This document shows, piece after piece, positions 12,171 to 22,433 of a stretch of DNA of 64,000 nt. Source of the stretch: Candidula unifasciata (taxonomy: Eukaryota; Mollusca; Gastropoda; Stylommatophora; Geomitridae); contig CAJHNH020000209.1 of NCBI GenBank assembly GCA_905116865.2, positions 17,213-81,212 on the forward strand, read 5' to 3'. The notes under the pieces are model-generated. The model saw nothing but the letters and a program-made list of their open reading frames with translations. It did no database searches and was not told the DNA's origin. The translations under genes and the position numbers were made by a program. Position 1 is the first letter of the stretch; each line of letters begins with the position of its first letter.

Positions 12171-12214
12171 ACTGAAGTGTAGGTTTAGATTTTGAGAACA
12201 ACCTGTATTAATGC

Positions 12215-12490
12215 CAGCGGCACGGTTTGGTGTACGAAGAATTGACCGACTGCCCCCTTACAAGCTTGTCGTAAGAGGCGATTAAAAAGGAGTTTCATCG
12301 ACTCGTCACCATGCATCTGCCTGACCCATAAAGAACCAGCAGTCTGTATAAAAAAAAGCTAGATCTATAGAATAGATATGCAATCAAAACTTAAAATCTA
12401 GAACAAGATTTAAAGTTCTGAAGTGGACGAACAACAAGAAATTTCCACCAGCGTCTATGGCTGGTCAACACGAAGAAAGAAGGAACGACC
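12215..12490 (+). mobile_element. Family D retroposon, diverged
   Basis: Retains GTCGTAAGAGGCGA, GCATCTGCCTGA, AACCAGCAGTCTGTAT and the 3' block GTGGACGAACAACAAGAA.TTTCC..C with CTGGTCAACACGAAGAAAG. More diverged than the copies at 21.8 and 62.5 kb. Confidence 0.65.
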
Positions 12491-12504
12491 GACATTTCCA
12501 AAGA

Positions 12505-12612
12505 GTAACAAATTAGGCAGGCACACCCGTTTTACATTTTGCTATTTCAAACATTCATCTTTCATAAAGCAGTTGCATTTTATATATCAAGCAGATTATT
12601 TTCAAGTATCTG
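12505..12612 (+). repeat. Dispersed repeat J
   Basis: Shares AAATTAGGCA, then CATTCATCTTTCATAAAGCA and GTTGCATTTTATATATCAA-like blocks with 33,400-33,500. Unclassified. Confidence 0.45.
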
Positions 12613-12927
12613 AAGAAGAAGAAAAAGAAGAAGAAGAAGAAGAAGAAGAAGAAGAAGAAGAAGAAGAAGAAGAAGAAGAAGAAGAAGAAGAAGAAGAAGA
12701 AGAAGAAGAAGAAGAAGAAGAAGAAGAAGAAGAAGAAGAAGAAGAAGAAGAAGAAGAAGAAGAAGAAGAAGAAGAAGAAGATGATGAAGAAGAAAAAGAA
12801 AAAGTAGGAGTAGAAGAAGAAGAAGAAGAAGAAGAAGAAGAAGAAGAAGAAGAAGAAGAAGAAGAAGAAGAAGAAGAAGAAGAAGAAGAAGAAGAAGAAG
12901 AAGAAGAAGAAGAAGAAGAAGAAGAAC
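12613..12927. repeat. (GAA)n array
   Basis: About 315 bp of GAA with one interrupted stretch at 12,781-12,812. The long poly-Glu frame through it is a repeat artefact, although it happens to have an upstream ATG. Confidence 0.97.
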
Positions 12928-13299
12928 GATGAGGAGGACGACGAGGAGAGGAAAGGGAGAAGGAGATTAATGCGCCTTAGCACAAAAAATGGTCCTGTGC
13001 TTAAATTTAATGTTTAGTTGTCTTTAATGCTATGAATGAAACTGTCTGGACGAATTTTTAACTATTTTCTTTATGTTTATGGCAAGTTTAGTTAACTGTA
13101 CCCTCAAATCACTTGAAAGTTACTCCTGTTTCTATTGTTGTTGTTGTTGTAAGCGTGCGTTGAAAGTGTACTGCAGCCTTGCTAATAGCATTGTACTCTG
13201 AATACTCCTGCATCTAGAACTCTTCTTGGCTTTCTTCACGGTATTTCTGTTTCCAACTGCTCTTAGCCGATATCAAGCAGATTAGGAAAAACTATTGTT
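12928..13299. other. No gene seen
   Basis: Ordinary mixed sequence with a short TTG run near 13,135. Confidence 0.5.
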
Positions 13300-13371
13300 T
13301 ATTGCTGCGGCACCCCTGCCTTACGTTTGCGGCACCTCTGGTTGCCGTGGCACGCAGTTTGAGAACCTCTG
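13300..13371 (-). mobile_element. hAT-type DNA transposon terminus
   Basis: The reverse complement begins CAGAGGTTCTCAAACTGCGT and continues with paired GCCACGGCA, GGTGCCGCA and GGGGTGCCGCAG motifs. A terminus of the CAGNGGTTCTCAAACTG type followed by GCGGCACCC repeats is characteristic of non-autonomous hAT elements in animals. The other terminus is not visible. Confidence 0.6.
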
Positions 13372-13656
13372 GCTGAAGAAAGGGACTGACAGGGATTTGA
13401 ACTGATTTCTTCCAAATGACAGCTGTATTCTCTTTCACTAGAACTAGACACGTCTGGCAGGAAGTGTTGATACTGAACTTTCCCCATCTGACAGGGAAGC
13501 GGTGTTTTCTGGAACAGCGAATACCGATAAGATGTCTTATCATCAGCGACCTAATTTTTGGTCTAGGGCATCCAAATTTATCTTTACAACCAGAATCGAA
13601 TACTGATCTGTCGAAATGACAGCGAGGACATGGCGCACCATCATCATTATCATCAT

Positions 13657-13792
13657 CAGAATCTTCTTCTCCTTCTTCTATTTGTTATTGTTGTTGTTGT
13701 TGTTGTTGTTCTTCTTCTTCTTCTTCTTCTTCTTCTTCTTCTTCTTCTTCTTCTTCTTCTTCTTCTTCGTCTTCTTCTTCTTCTTCTTCCTA
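13657..13792. repeat. (TTC)n/(TTG)n array continuous with the family D tail
   Basis: Read on the minus strand, family D (14,035 down to 13,793) runs straight into GGAAGAAGAAG and about 90 bp of GAA, then GAACAACAACAAC. This array therefore occupies the position of the 3' tail of that retroposon. Confidence 0.9.
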
Positions 13793-14035
13793 TTTGTTCA
13801 CTGGCTGTAAGCTGCGGCGGAAAGTCCTGGTTGTTCGTCCACTTGTGCCAGAGCCTGAATTTTGCGTGTACATCCGTTTTACTGTGCATTTGGTAGTTCC
13901 TTGCCGCTCGGGTAGATGCACTTCGACATGGCAGGAAGCCTCTAATTATTCAACTCCTACGTAATTCTCGTCGGGAAGACAGTGGGTCTATATTTGTTGG
14001 ACCCCACAATAGGGCCCCGGAACCCACACGGGAAA
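13793..14035 (-). mobile_element. Family D retroposon with expanded tail
   Basis: The minus strand starts CCCGTGTGGGTTCCGGGGCC, as in the complete copies, and ends CAGCTTACAGCCAGTGAAC before the GAA array. The internal block GTGGACGAACAACCAGGACT is intact. Confidence 0.8.
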
Positions 14036-14120
14036 GCGATTGCGTGATTAAGTCCATCCTGTTCTGCATCATTCCTTGCTAAACGAGGCAGTAAAACCGT
14101 AGTTTCTTTTTTTTCTCCCC

Positions 14121-14330
14121 TTTTAGTATCCAGAAGTCATGAGTTGTTAACCCTTAGGCTCGGTATTATGGATATCGCAACCATTCGGCCTTGATTCCAT
14201 GATAAATACCATAAATCTGCGAGAAATGTGGCTTTTCTGCCTACCCCCGAGCGTGAACCCGGACCACAAGGAGTTCGTCACCCGGTCACCGCGCAATTCG
14301 GTTTAGCCAACTACGCTAGCGGGTCGGGCT
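14121..14330 (-). mobile_element. SINE-G, near full length
   Basis: The minus strand reads GCTAGCGTAGTTGGCTAAACC (box A region), then GGTCCGGGTTCACGC (box B, 14,251-14,264), a body ATTTCTCGCAGATTTATGG, and the end CTTCTGGATACTAAAA. TTTCTCCCCTTT before and TTTCTCCCTTT after look like a decayed target-site duplication. Confidence 0.75.
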
Positions 14331-14469
14331 TTTCTCCCTTTAAACTTCCCTTTACGTAGGAGCTCTCCGCGAGCAAGTGGTCAAGCGGTTTGACTAGCAC
14401 GGTGAAGGTTGAGGGTTTGTTACACGGCTGTGGTATTTGATTCACTAGTAAATTTTTTTGCGGAAACCC

Positions 14470-14775
14470 ATACGGTTGAATGTTGAATTAAGAATCGACA
14501 TCACAGCACTCGGGACACTCCCATAAGTGCTCAGTCCCCCATTTTCAGCAGCAAGCAAAGAGTTTTAATTCCGATGGTACTAGTAACCGTCTGATTGTAT
14601 ATCCGTCTCATCCTTTCCCTGTGTGTTGAGCGTCGGCAAGATCCCCTAGTAACTCCTTGCAGAGCTTTTCTTCTTAGACCGTAATGATCTATATGCGCCT
14701 CCACACTGTTTACTCGCTCCCATAGGCCAGTCTGTCTGCTCATTTCCAAAACACACTGGCATAACCTGCAAAAAA
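14470..14775 (-). mobile_element. L4 LINE C-terminus
   Basis: A minus-strand frame reads LWERVNSVEAHIDHYGLRRK then IYNQTVTSTI and ends near KMGD, matching the L4 copies at 3.95 and 25.1 kb. The final knuckle region (CCCGAGTGCTGTGATGTCGA) is present in another frame. A truncated, frameshifted relic. Confidence 0.75.
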
Positions 14776-14849
14776 GACACCAAGAATGGTCGCCGAATAT
14801 GTATGGTGTACCTGCTTTGTGCCACGCCCTCGGCAGGTGGCTACTTGTT

Positions 14850-14850
<1 letters not shown>

Positions 14851-14892
<42 letters not shown>
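14851..14892. repeat. (GA)n microsatellite
   Basis: About 20 GA units. Confidence 0.97.
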
Positions 14893-14895
<3 letters not shown>

Positions 14896-14935
14896 AACCA
14901 TTTGGGATAAATCCTAGTGTATTGAAATCGATCAT

Positions 14936-15145
14936 TAGTAGTAGTAGTAGTATATTTCACCCCACCTGGACATCACACAATCGATTAACACCCGATGCTC
15001 CATTTGCACCATGCGGATAAGGATCACCCATGGACAGGTCCCAGAAACCGCGTTCAGCCATTAGGCCATATTTATGGCCGGGCTATATTGCAACCTCTGG
15101 CAAAAGCCAGAGTGGGCCTTCAAAATATCGGAAAATTGCATTTCA
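14936..15145 (-). mobile_element. Family C short retroposon
   Basis: On the minus strand it ends GATGTCCAGGTGGGGTGAAA followed by a (CTA)n tail at 14,936-14,951. Internal landmarks are ATCCTTATCCGCATGGTGCA, GCGGTTTCTGGGACCTG and the palindromic GGCCATAAATATGGCC. Five other copies share these in order. Confidence 0.75.
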
Positions 15146-15509
15146 CAAGTGGATATGAATAATAGGTTGATCATCTCGACTTTAACCATTTATTGAACTT
15201 GCCTCTTGTATCATTGGTAAATTTGTGTTCCGTTTCCTTGTTACTCTATGTTTACAGCTCAAAGTCTTTGATGACATCTGGCGTGTAAATGCCTGCATTC
15301 ATTTGGGTTGCAGATGCTGGTTTTTTTTCTAGGCTCACATGGCTGTTGGGTTGTCACAGCCTAGACAAATAGGCGCCAGGGATTTCAGTAGGTCATGAAG
15401 TTGGCGCGGAGGAAAGAAAGTAGTCACATCACATCATATCTCTGCTAAACTTTTGTACATTTTTGTACTTTGTTTACGCAATTTCATGCAGTTGGAGGGG
15501 ATGGGGGTG
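15146..15509. other. No gene seen
   Basis: Unique-looking sequence leading into a G-run near 15,507. Confidence 0.5.
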
Positions 15510-15815
15510 GGGGGGGGGGAGAGATTCTGTTGTAAAGTATTGGTGATTATGTGTACATAACGGACTCTGTTTGGAATTGTTGGTGATTTTGTGTAAAAGG
15601 TGGGTTCTGTTCTAAAGTATTGGTGTATGTAGCAGAGTCTGCTGTGAAGTATTGGGGTAAATAGCAGATTATATTGTGAAGTATTGAGGTAAATAGCAGA
15701 TTCTGCTGTGAAGTATTGAGGTAAATAGCAGATTATATTGTGAAGTTTTGAGGTAAATAGCAGATTATTTGTGAAGTAATGAGGTAAATAGCAGATTATA
15801 TTGTGAAGTAGTTGG
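15510..15815. repeat. About 32-bp minisatellite
   Basis: Unit GTATTGAGGTAAATAGCAGA plus TTATATTGTGAA, about 9 imperfect copies. The first units (TTCTGTTGTAAAGTATTGGTG) resemble units of the array at 22-24 kb. Confidence 0.9.
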
Positions 15816-16096
15816 TACAACTCACGATAGGCACCCCATCTCATTCTGCTGTGTGATTTCGTAGTGGTTACCACGGGCGGTCCTATGTCCTAGGGGTGTC
15901 ATGTGTTGCTTGTTTTGAACTTTTCAAGCACATCCGCCACCGGCAACAGTCACCGCCAACGCCACCGTATTTTGTTTAAGCAACGGATTATGTTGTAAAA
16001 TGTTCAGATTTCGTGTACAAAATGGCTTCTGTTGCGGATATTTTATGTTCAGTGTTCACTACCTAAAAGAGAATTGCCATCACAAACATCACCCAA

Positions 16097-16500
16097 GGAG
16101 GCTGCGTGGTCTCGGGGCACAGTGTCCACCTCGAGTGCTAGAGGTTCCGGATTCAATCCTCGGTAAGAACAGGGATTTTTTTCAGGTGGACTTGAACGTC
16201 TAGTAATTCCCCCTGGTCTCTGGGTAGTGAGATGAGACGCCCGTGTGCAGTGTTTGAGCACGTAAAAAATTCCTTGGCAGTTGCAAATCGAAAAGAGTAG
16301 CCTAACGGCGCTGCCCGGCAAAATTTGGATTTAAAAATATACCCAAAATTTTACATGATCCTCGTCGGTGCTACAGAAACTGTACAGTGTTCTAAGCTGC
16401 TTCAGACTCAAGACTTGCGTTAGAAGAAGAATGGAGCACTTATGGGTTACTACCCGTTTGCCATGAGTGTTGATCCGTTGTTAAAAACCTCAAAAACCTT
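16097..16500 (+). mobile_element. SINE-B, near full length
   Basis: Starts GGAGGCTGCGTGGTCTCGGG, has box B CCGGATTCAATCC, and keeps the whole body to GTTGATCCGTTGTT. Same order as the copy at 10.5 kb, with about the same length. Confidence 0.8.
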
Positions 16501-17499
16501 AACATTATTGTGAACTGACCCAATTGTCATTTCGTTTGGATGTGCAATGTCTTTAATGTCATTAATGTCATCTGTCCATGTTCTCCGTTATGACCCTCTT
16601 GCTAATCTAGCAGATCCTCTGAATAGCGCCTGTCAGCTATTGTGGCTAAACAAAGTGAACACAATACAAACACTGGCAAGAGAAGCACACCAATTGTAAT
16701 CAACTATTTTTGGCGCAATCTATCGTCGCCTGGAGATCCCCTATATCCTTCCAAATAACTTACAGGGCTCGAATTAAATAAGTCTAGGGGAATTATAACG
16801 GTCCCTGAGTTCTGGAAAATAAAGGAAGGAAAATACAGAAAGTTAAATGAATAGGGTGAATCCCCGGAAATTTCCTAAAGAAATTCAGAAAACAATCAAA
16901 GTCAACTTTGTTAATTTAACTCAAATCAACTTCAATGAACAATCTTTAGTCTACCCAAGAAGTTAAATTTGATAGGATGAAATCGATAAATGGAGTTTCT
17001 AAATAACAACTGTATTGATAAAATACTGATATGGAATTTTAACAATTTTAAATTAAGAAACAAAAGAAACAATTACTAGTTCATCATTACACCACAAATT
17101 TTCACAAATAGTCAATAACACTCAGCTTTACGATATACGGGATGTGTCCAACTGCAGCTTCTCTGGGAGGAATGTACAAAGCTCTGTCTGCAACGGTTAT
17201 AGTCCTCGCCTAACTGCGACATTCATCCGTGAGATCTCGGTTGTTCTTTCTATACCGTCTGGTTCCCAATTCACAAGGTAACAGGAATGGCGGCTCACGA
17301 TCCACTGGTAACAGGGATGGTGGTTCACAATCCACAGGTTACGGTGTCTGTGGTGTTTTTCAGAGTCAAAAGGAAAGAGCAAGGTTCATGTGTTGTCTTT
17401 CTCTACAAGTAAATCAAAATTATACATCTCCACCCTATTATAATATGTTGGTTTATACCTATCTAATTTATTGCACGATCATATGAAATGTGACATAGT
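16501..17499. other. No gene seen
   Basis: AT-rich. Two imperfect copies of a roughly 33-bp unit (CACTGGTAACAGGGATGG-like) lie near 17,280-17,345. No convincing coding frame. Confidence 0.5.
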
Positions 17500-17707
17500 T
17501 AAGTGAACACACTCTCGCCTGTGAATTGGACAGTCATTAGTTCAGGTCCCAATAGACCCAGGTCGACTTCGCCTTAAACGGACACCAGGTATAGTAATGG
17601 GGAGTAAAGGCGGCAGGTGTGATGTTAACCACATCAACACCCAGGTACCAATTGGTCTATAAAACATAGGCCAACCCTATATGCCCACAAAGCTGACGAC
17701 TTTTACT
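17500..17707 (+). mobile_element. SINE-A, diverged
   Basis: Head with TTCAGGTCCCAAT at the box B position, then GGTCGACTTCGCC, ACACCAGGTATAG, GGGGAGTAAAGGCGGC, CCACATCAACACCCAGGTACC, TTGGTCTATAAAACATAGG and CCCTATATGCCC. Confidence 0.7.
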
Positions 17708-18745
17708 CAAATTATATGTTGCATAATATAATAAACATAAGCAATGTAATGTATACCCGACTGATGATACCCCATGGCACAGGATAATGGTTTCTACTAT
17801 AAGATCTTTACGCAAGTAGACCGAATGAATATAAGAGTGACAGAGGGAAGAAGGGTTCGCTATTGAATAGTCCTAACGGGGAATAGTAACTTTAAGAACG
17901 TCATAATATGTAAGGACTAGTGAATTGTCCAACGGACAAGTATCAAGGTTGATGAAGTCACGGAATATTTATACAATGGTAGAATATAGAATAGTAGGAT
18001 CTCAATAAAATATTTTAGGATACAGCTAAGGCTTATAGGGGATCTCAGCTACTCCCTACCATTATAAATCTCACCTGAAATCGTATGGTATTATTATTAT
18101 TGTTGGTGTTAGGCCGATGGTATGGCTGGCAATCGTTCTGTGTTGTGACGAAACTAGATCTGAGAGTTTCTCCTAGTAACACCACGAAACGTCATAAATT
18201 ATGTGCGCCTTCGTACCTTTTTATTCTTTTAGAGTCTATATTTAACTATATTTATTTTACGTGCGCAATTCTTTTCACTAAAACTTGCAATTAACTCTGG
18301 CCGGACCGAAATATTCCTTTGTTTTGTCACACCAGTCAATGGCCTGGGGACAACTGCAGGCCTTCAGAGCTGGAGTCATGAAAGGGAAGAACAAGTTTTA
18401 ACTCTGACATAAATATCTAAACGCAATCATAACAACTCCATGCACAGAATAGCAAACAGCTTGAAAAACGACATAATCTATCAAAGTTGACTACATTCTA
18501 ACGTGATGACCAGCAACGTTATATAGGGGCTTGCTATCGATTAGTCGAAGGTCGAGCCTTTATTTAGGTTATGAATATTTAACAAGAGAGATACTTGGGA
18601 TTGGCTCTTCCTGTCCAAGAAAATGCAAGTTGCTGAACCAGCCATGCGAAACTAGGGATACTCATGATCCTTGTCATCGTCATTCTAGTCTGCCATGTTT
18701 TACCTCACACATGGTAAGCCGTTTATTACTTCCTACTTCCCTCTT
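17708..18745. other. No gene seen; one relic of the 24/25-kb duplicated sequence
   Basis: Around 18,530-18,600, CTATCGATTAGTCGAAGG followed by TATTTA...ATGAATATTTAA resembles the core of the segments at 24,245 and 25,625. The rest is unremarkable. Confidence 0.45.
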
Positions 18746-19470
18746 CATCTTCTTCTTCTTCTTCGTCTTCTTCTTCTTCTTCTTCTTATTCTTCTTCTTC
18801 TTCTTTTTCTTCTTCTTCTTCTTCTACTTCTTCTTCTTCTTCTTCTTCTGCTTCTTCTTCTACTTCTCTTTTTCTGCTTTTTTACTAAGGAGAAGAAACA
18901 AAAGAAGAAGAAGAAGAAGAAGAAGAAGAAGAAGAAGAAGAAGAAGAAGAAGAAGAAGAAGAAGAAGAAGAAGAAGAAGAAGAAGAAGAAGAAGACAAAG
19001 AAGAAGAAGAAGAAGAAGAAGAAGAAAGAAGAAGAAGAAGAAGAAAGAAGAAGAAGAGAGAAGAAGAAGAAGAGAAGAAGAAGAGAAGAAGAAGAAGAAG
19101 AAGAAGAGAAGAAGAAGAGAAGAAGAAGAAGAAGAAGAAGAAGAAGAAGAAGAAGAAGAAGACGAAGAGAAGAAGAAGAAAAGACAAGAGAAGAAGAAGA
19201 AGAAGAAGAAGAAGAAAGAAGAAAGAAGAAGAAGAAGAAGAAGAAGAAGAAGAAGAAGAAGAAGAAGAAGAAGAAGAAGAAGAAGAAGAAGAAGAAGAAG
19301 AAGAAGAAGAAGAAGAAGAAGAAGAAGAAGAAGAAGAAGAAGAAGAAGAAGAAGCAGAAGAAGAAGAAGAAGAAGAAGAAGAAGAAGAAGAAGAAGAAGA
19401 AGAAGAAGAAGAAGAAGAAACAAAAGAAGAAAAAGAAGAAGAAGGAGAAGAAGAAAAAGAAAAAGATACT
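18746..19470. repeat. (TTC)n - spacer - (GAA)n inverted array
   Basis: TTC runs with interruptions from 18,746 to about 18,880. After a spacer of about 20 bp, GAA runs to 19,470. The strand switch makes a large imperfect palindrome. All long frames here (poly-Lys, -Arg, -Glu, -Leu, -Ser, -Phe) are artefacts. Confidence 0.97.
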
Positions 19471-19684
19471 TGCTCCACTCCTCACTGTCCCATTAAAAAT
19501 AGGGAACAAACAATCCAGAAATATCGCAACACAGTAAATGTATATGGCAGTTGCTAGAAGCGACAAGGCCAAAATTCGTCCCTGGTAATGCAGTTTGTCA
19601 TTGATGGAAGTAGTCGGGCACGATAACCTGGTTATACACCTGTAGATTTATTACACCAGCCCACACTAAACCGACCACCGTCCC

Positions 19685-20050
19685 AGGGAATGCTGGCGTT
19701 GTTGGTAATGAGAGAGCTGATAGACTGGCAGGCACTGCATTAATTGAAGATGGCCGACCCATGGATCACGCAGACATTGATATTGCCCTTAGAGAGATAG
19801 GACGCTCCGAGGATTTTTGAAGCAACGTGTCCACATCACTTCTAAGAATACGCGAACTGGGAGTAAAGATCGGCACAGGCAAGCATGAGAAGCACACTGG
19901 ACGCACACGAAGTCTTGTTAACCAACATAGGACTGGTACTATTAACCGCACTACGCTGATGAATATGTTGAGAGCGAATCTGAGCGCCTATGGATGTGTC
20001 CGGAGTGCTGTGAAGATAATCTAACTCATAACTCATAACCGGCCATATTG
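19685..20050 (+). mobile_element. L4-type LINE, RNase H end and C-terminal knuckle
   Basis: Reads VPGNAGVVGNERADRLAGTA, the conserved C-terminal part of LINE RNase H with its Asn-Glu-x-Ala-Asp block. After a stop and frameshift it gives NQHRTGTINRT and, in a third frame, ERLWMCPECCEDN. Dead copy. Confidence 0.8.
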
Positions 20051-20480
20051 AAACCACAACTCAACATCTGCACAAATCAATGACATTCACATGAGAAAAC
20101 ATAACTCACCCTTCAACCGTATAGACATAGAGCACAATACATTTGGGGCACCAAAAAAGGCTACAAAGTATGTTGTAGTCCAGTACGGTTGGGTCTAATA
20201 GGGGGGAAAAGGTCTTTATGACTGGTAAAGTAATAAGCGGATAACTTTAATCGCATTTAAATCAGGAAAGATTTTGTATTACATAAAATATTCAGTAGAA
20301 CGATTTCATGAAGTATAATTCCTGAGACGCTTAGAATTAATGGCAGGATATTACTTCACTGAGATAAACCATTTTCCCGACCGACGCCATTCTTAAGGTA
20401 TTTACGCTGTAGACTGGTTTGCTAAAAAGTCCAGCCTCTTATTTCGTCATCTGCTTTTTCCCTGGTGTCCATTAGTCTGC
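20051..20480. other. No gene seen
   Basis: Unique-looking DNA between the LINE relic and the 46-bp minisatellite. Confidence 0.5.
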
Positions 20481-21720
20481 CCTGAATGTCTACATAAGTT
20501 TGCGTTTTGGCAGAGTAGAAAGTAACCAAGATTGTCAACATAAGTTTGCGTTTGGGCAGAGTAGAAAGTAACCAAGATTGTCAACATAAGTTTGCGTTTG
20601 GGCAGAGAAGAAACTACTCGTGATTATCAACATAAGTTTGCGTTTTGGCAGAGTATAAAGTAACCAAGATTGTCAACACAAGTTAGCGTTTCGGCAGAGT
20701 AGAAACTACTCTTGGTTGTCAACGTAAGTTAGCGTTTCCGCAGAATAGAAAGTAACCAAGGTTCAAAGTTTGAGGTTTGAACAACGGATCAATATCATGG
20801 CACACAGGTAGTAACCCATAAGTGCTCCGTTTTTTTTTTTTTTCAAATAAGTCTGACTCCGAAGAAGTATAGCACAGTGCACAGGCTCTGTAGCACCGGC
20901 GAGGATCCTGAAATACTTATGGTAGGTTTTTAACTCCAAATGTTTTCCCGGGGAGCGCGTTAGGTTACTCTTTTCAATTTTCAACTGCCAAGGAATTTTT
21001 TACGTGCGCAACAATGCACACAGGCGTCCGATCTAACTACCCAGAGACCAGGTGGAATTACTACAGTCTAAGTCAGCGTGAAAAAATCCTATCCCTTACC
21101 GGGGATTGAACCCGGAACCTCTAGCATTCGAGAGGGACACCATGCCTCGAGACCACGCAGCCCCAATAAAGTAACACCGTTGTCAATATAAGTTAGTGTT
21201 TAGGCAAAATAGAAAGTACACTTGGTTGTCAACATAAGGTAGTGTTTCAACAAAATAGAAAGCGTCCTTGTTTGTCAACATAAGTGAATTTTTCTGCTGA
21301 AAAGAAATTACCCGTGGTTGTCAACAAAGTTAATGTTTCGGCGCAATAGAAAGTACTCTTGGTTGTCAACATAAGTTAATGTTTCAACTAAATAGAAAGT
21401 ATCCTCGTTTGTCAACATAAGTTAATGTTTCGGCAGAAAAGAAAGTACTCTTGGTTGTCAACATAAGTTTACAGTTTCGGAGGAATAGAAAGCAGCAAAG
21501 GTTGTCAATAGAAGTAAGTGTTTCGGCACGTTAAAAGTACACTTTGGTCGTCAACAAAAATGAAAGTTTCGGCACAAAAGAAAGTACACTTTGTTGTCAA
21601 CAAGAAAAGTGAAAGTTTCGGCAGAATAGAAAGTAACCAAAGTTTTCAACAGAAGTTAGTGTTTCGGCAGAATAAAAAGTACCCATGGTTGTCAACATAA
21701 CTGAAAATTTCGGTGGAATG
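20481..21720. repeat. 46-bp minisatellite interrupted by SINE-B
   Basis: Unit TTGTCAACATAAGTTTGCGT plus a TTGGGCAGAGTAGAAAG stretch and TAACCAAGA. About 18 imperfect copies lie on either side of the SINE at 20,764-21,167. Units right of the SINE are more diverged. Confidence 0.92.
20764..21167 (-). mobile_element. SINE-B, full length, with target-site duplication
   Basis: The minus strand starts GGGGCTGCGTGGTCTCGAGG, with box B CCGGGTTCAATCCCCGG, and ends at TTGATCCGTTGTTCAAACC. The flanks AAAGTAACCAAGGTT (20,749-20,763) and AAAGTAACACCGTT (from 21,168) are the two halves of a target-site duplication made inside one 46-bp unit. Confidence 0.88.
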
Positions 21721-21779
21721 GAAAGTTCTCTAGTCTGTAGCAGGCAAGCGGGATAAAGTGAGGGTTATATTGTAATGTC

Positions 21780-22065
21780 CCCCGTGTGGGTTCCGGGCCC
21801 CATTGTGGGGAAAACAAGAATAGACCCACTGCCTCCCCAAAAGCATGTCGTAAGAGTCGACTAATTGGGGAGCTTCCTTTGAAGTCGGAGTGCATCTGCC
21901 AGAGAGGCAAGGAACCAACAGTCTGTATTCAAGAGAATGAGATCTGTAAAACATCTGATGCATACGCAACATTCAGGTTCTGAAGCAGGACTGCAGTTCA
22001 GTAGTGGACGAACAACCAGAACTTTCCGCCAGAGTGTACAGCTGGTGAACGCGAAGAAGAAGAAG
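21780..22065 (+). mobile_element. Family D retroposon, complete, 13-bp target-site duplication
   Basis: A 286-bp insertion bounded by a perfect direct repeat ATATTGTAATGTC at 21,767-21,779 and 22,066-22,078. It starts CCCGTGTGGGTTCCGGGCCC and ends GCTGGTGAACGCGAAGAAGA followed by two more GAA units. The duplication length and tail indicate retroposition. No clear box A, box B or ORF is seen, so whether it is a SINE or a LINE-end derivative is open. Confidence 0.88.
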
Positions 22066-22200
22066 ATATTGTAATGTCTTAGTGATTAAGTGCAAAGAGA
22101 AAATTGAATGTGTTGGGAAGTGTTTTAACTTTTTTTTAAGAGTGGAGTAATTTGTAGAGTGTTTCTCATTCTCTTTTTAGACCCTATTCAATCGTATCGT

Positions 22201-22433
22201 GCATATTAGGCTAGACCTGTGTTTTGTAGACCAATCGGCACTTGGTGGGGGATTTGGTCAACATCACACCGACTGCCTTCAATATTCAGCGCTTCGCCTG
22301 GTACCCACTCAAGGCTGGGCCGATCAGGGAACCAAGATCATTTCTTAAATACATCCGGCTCCGCCAGGACCCGACGCTACGACCTTCCGATCTGCAGGTG
22401 AGCGTCCAGCCGCTACATCACGATGGCTGTCTG
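22201..22433 (-). mobile_element. SINE-A
   Basis: Reverse complement of the SINE-A body: AGACCAATCGGCACTTGGTG, ACCCACTCAAGGCTGGGCCG, CGACCTTCCGATCTGCAGGT and the tRNA-like head with GTCCAGCCGCTACATCACG. It lies inside the 42-bp array. Confidence 0.8.

Noticed and set aside
16000..16321. Opposed 67- and 90-codon frames
   Set aside because: Both lie across a SINE-B copy and translate its non-coding sequence.
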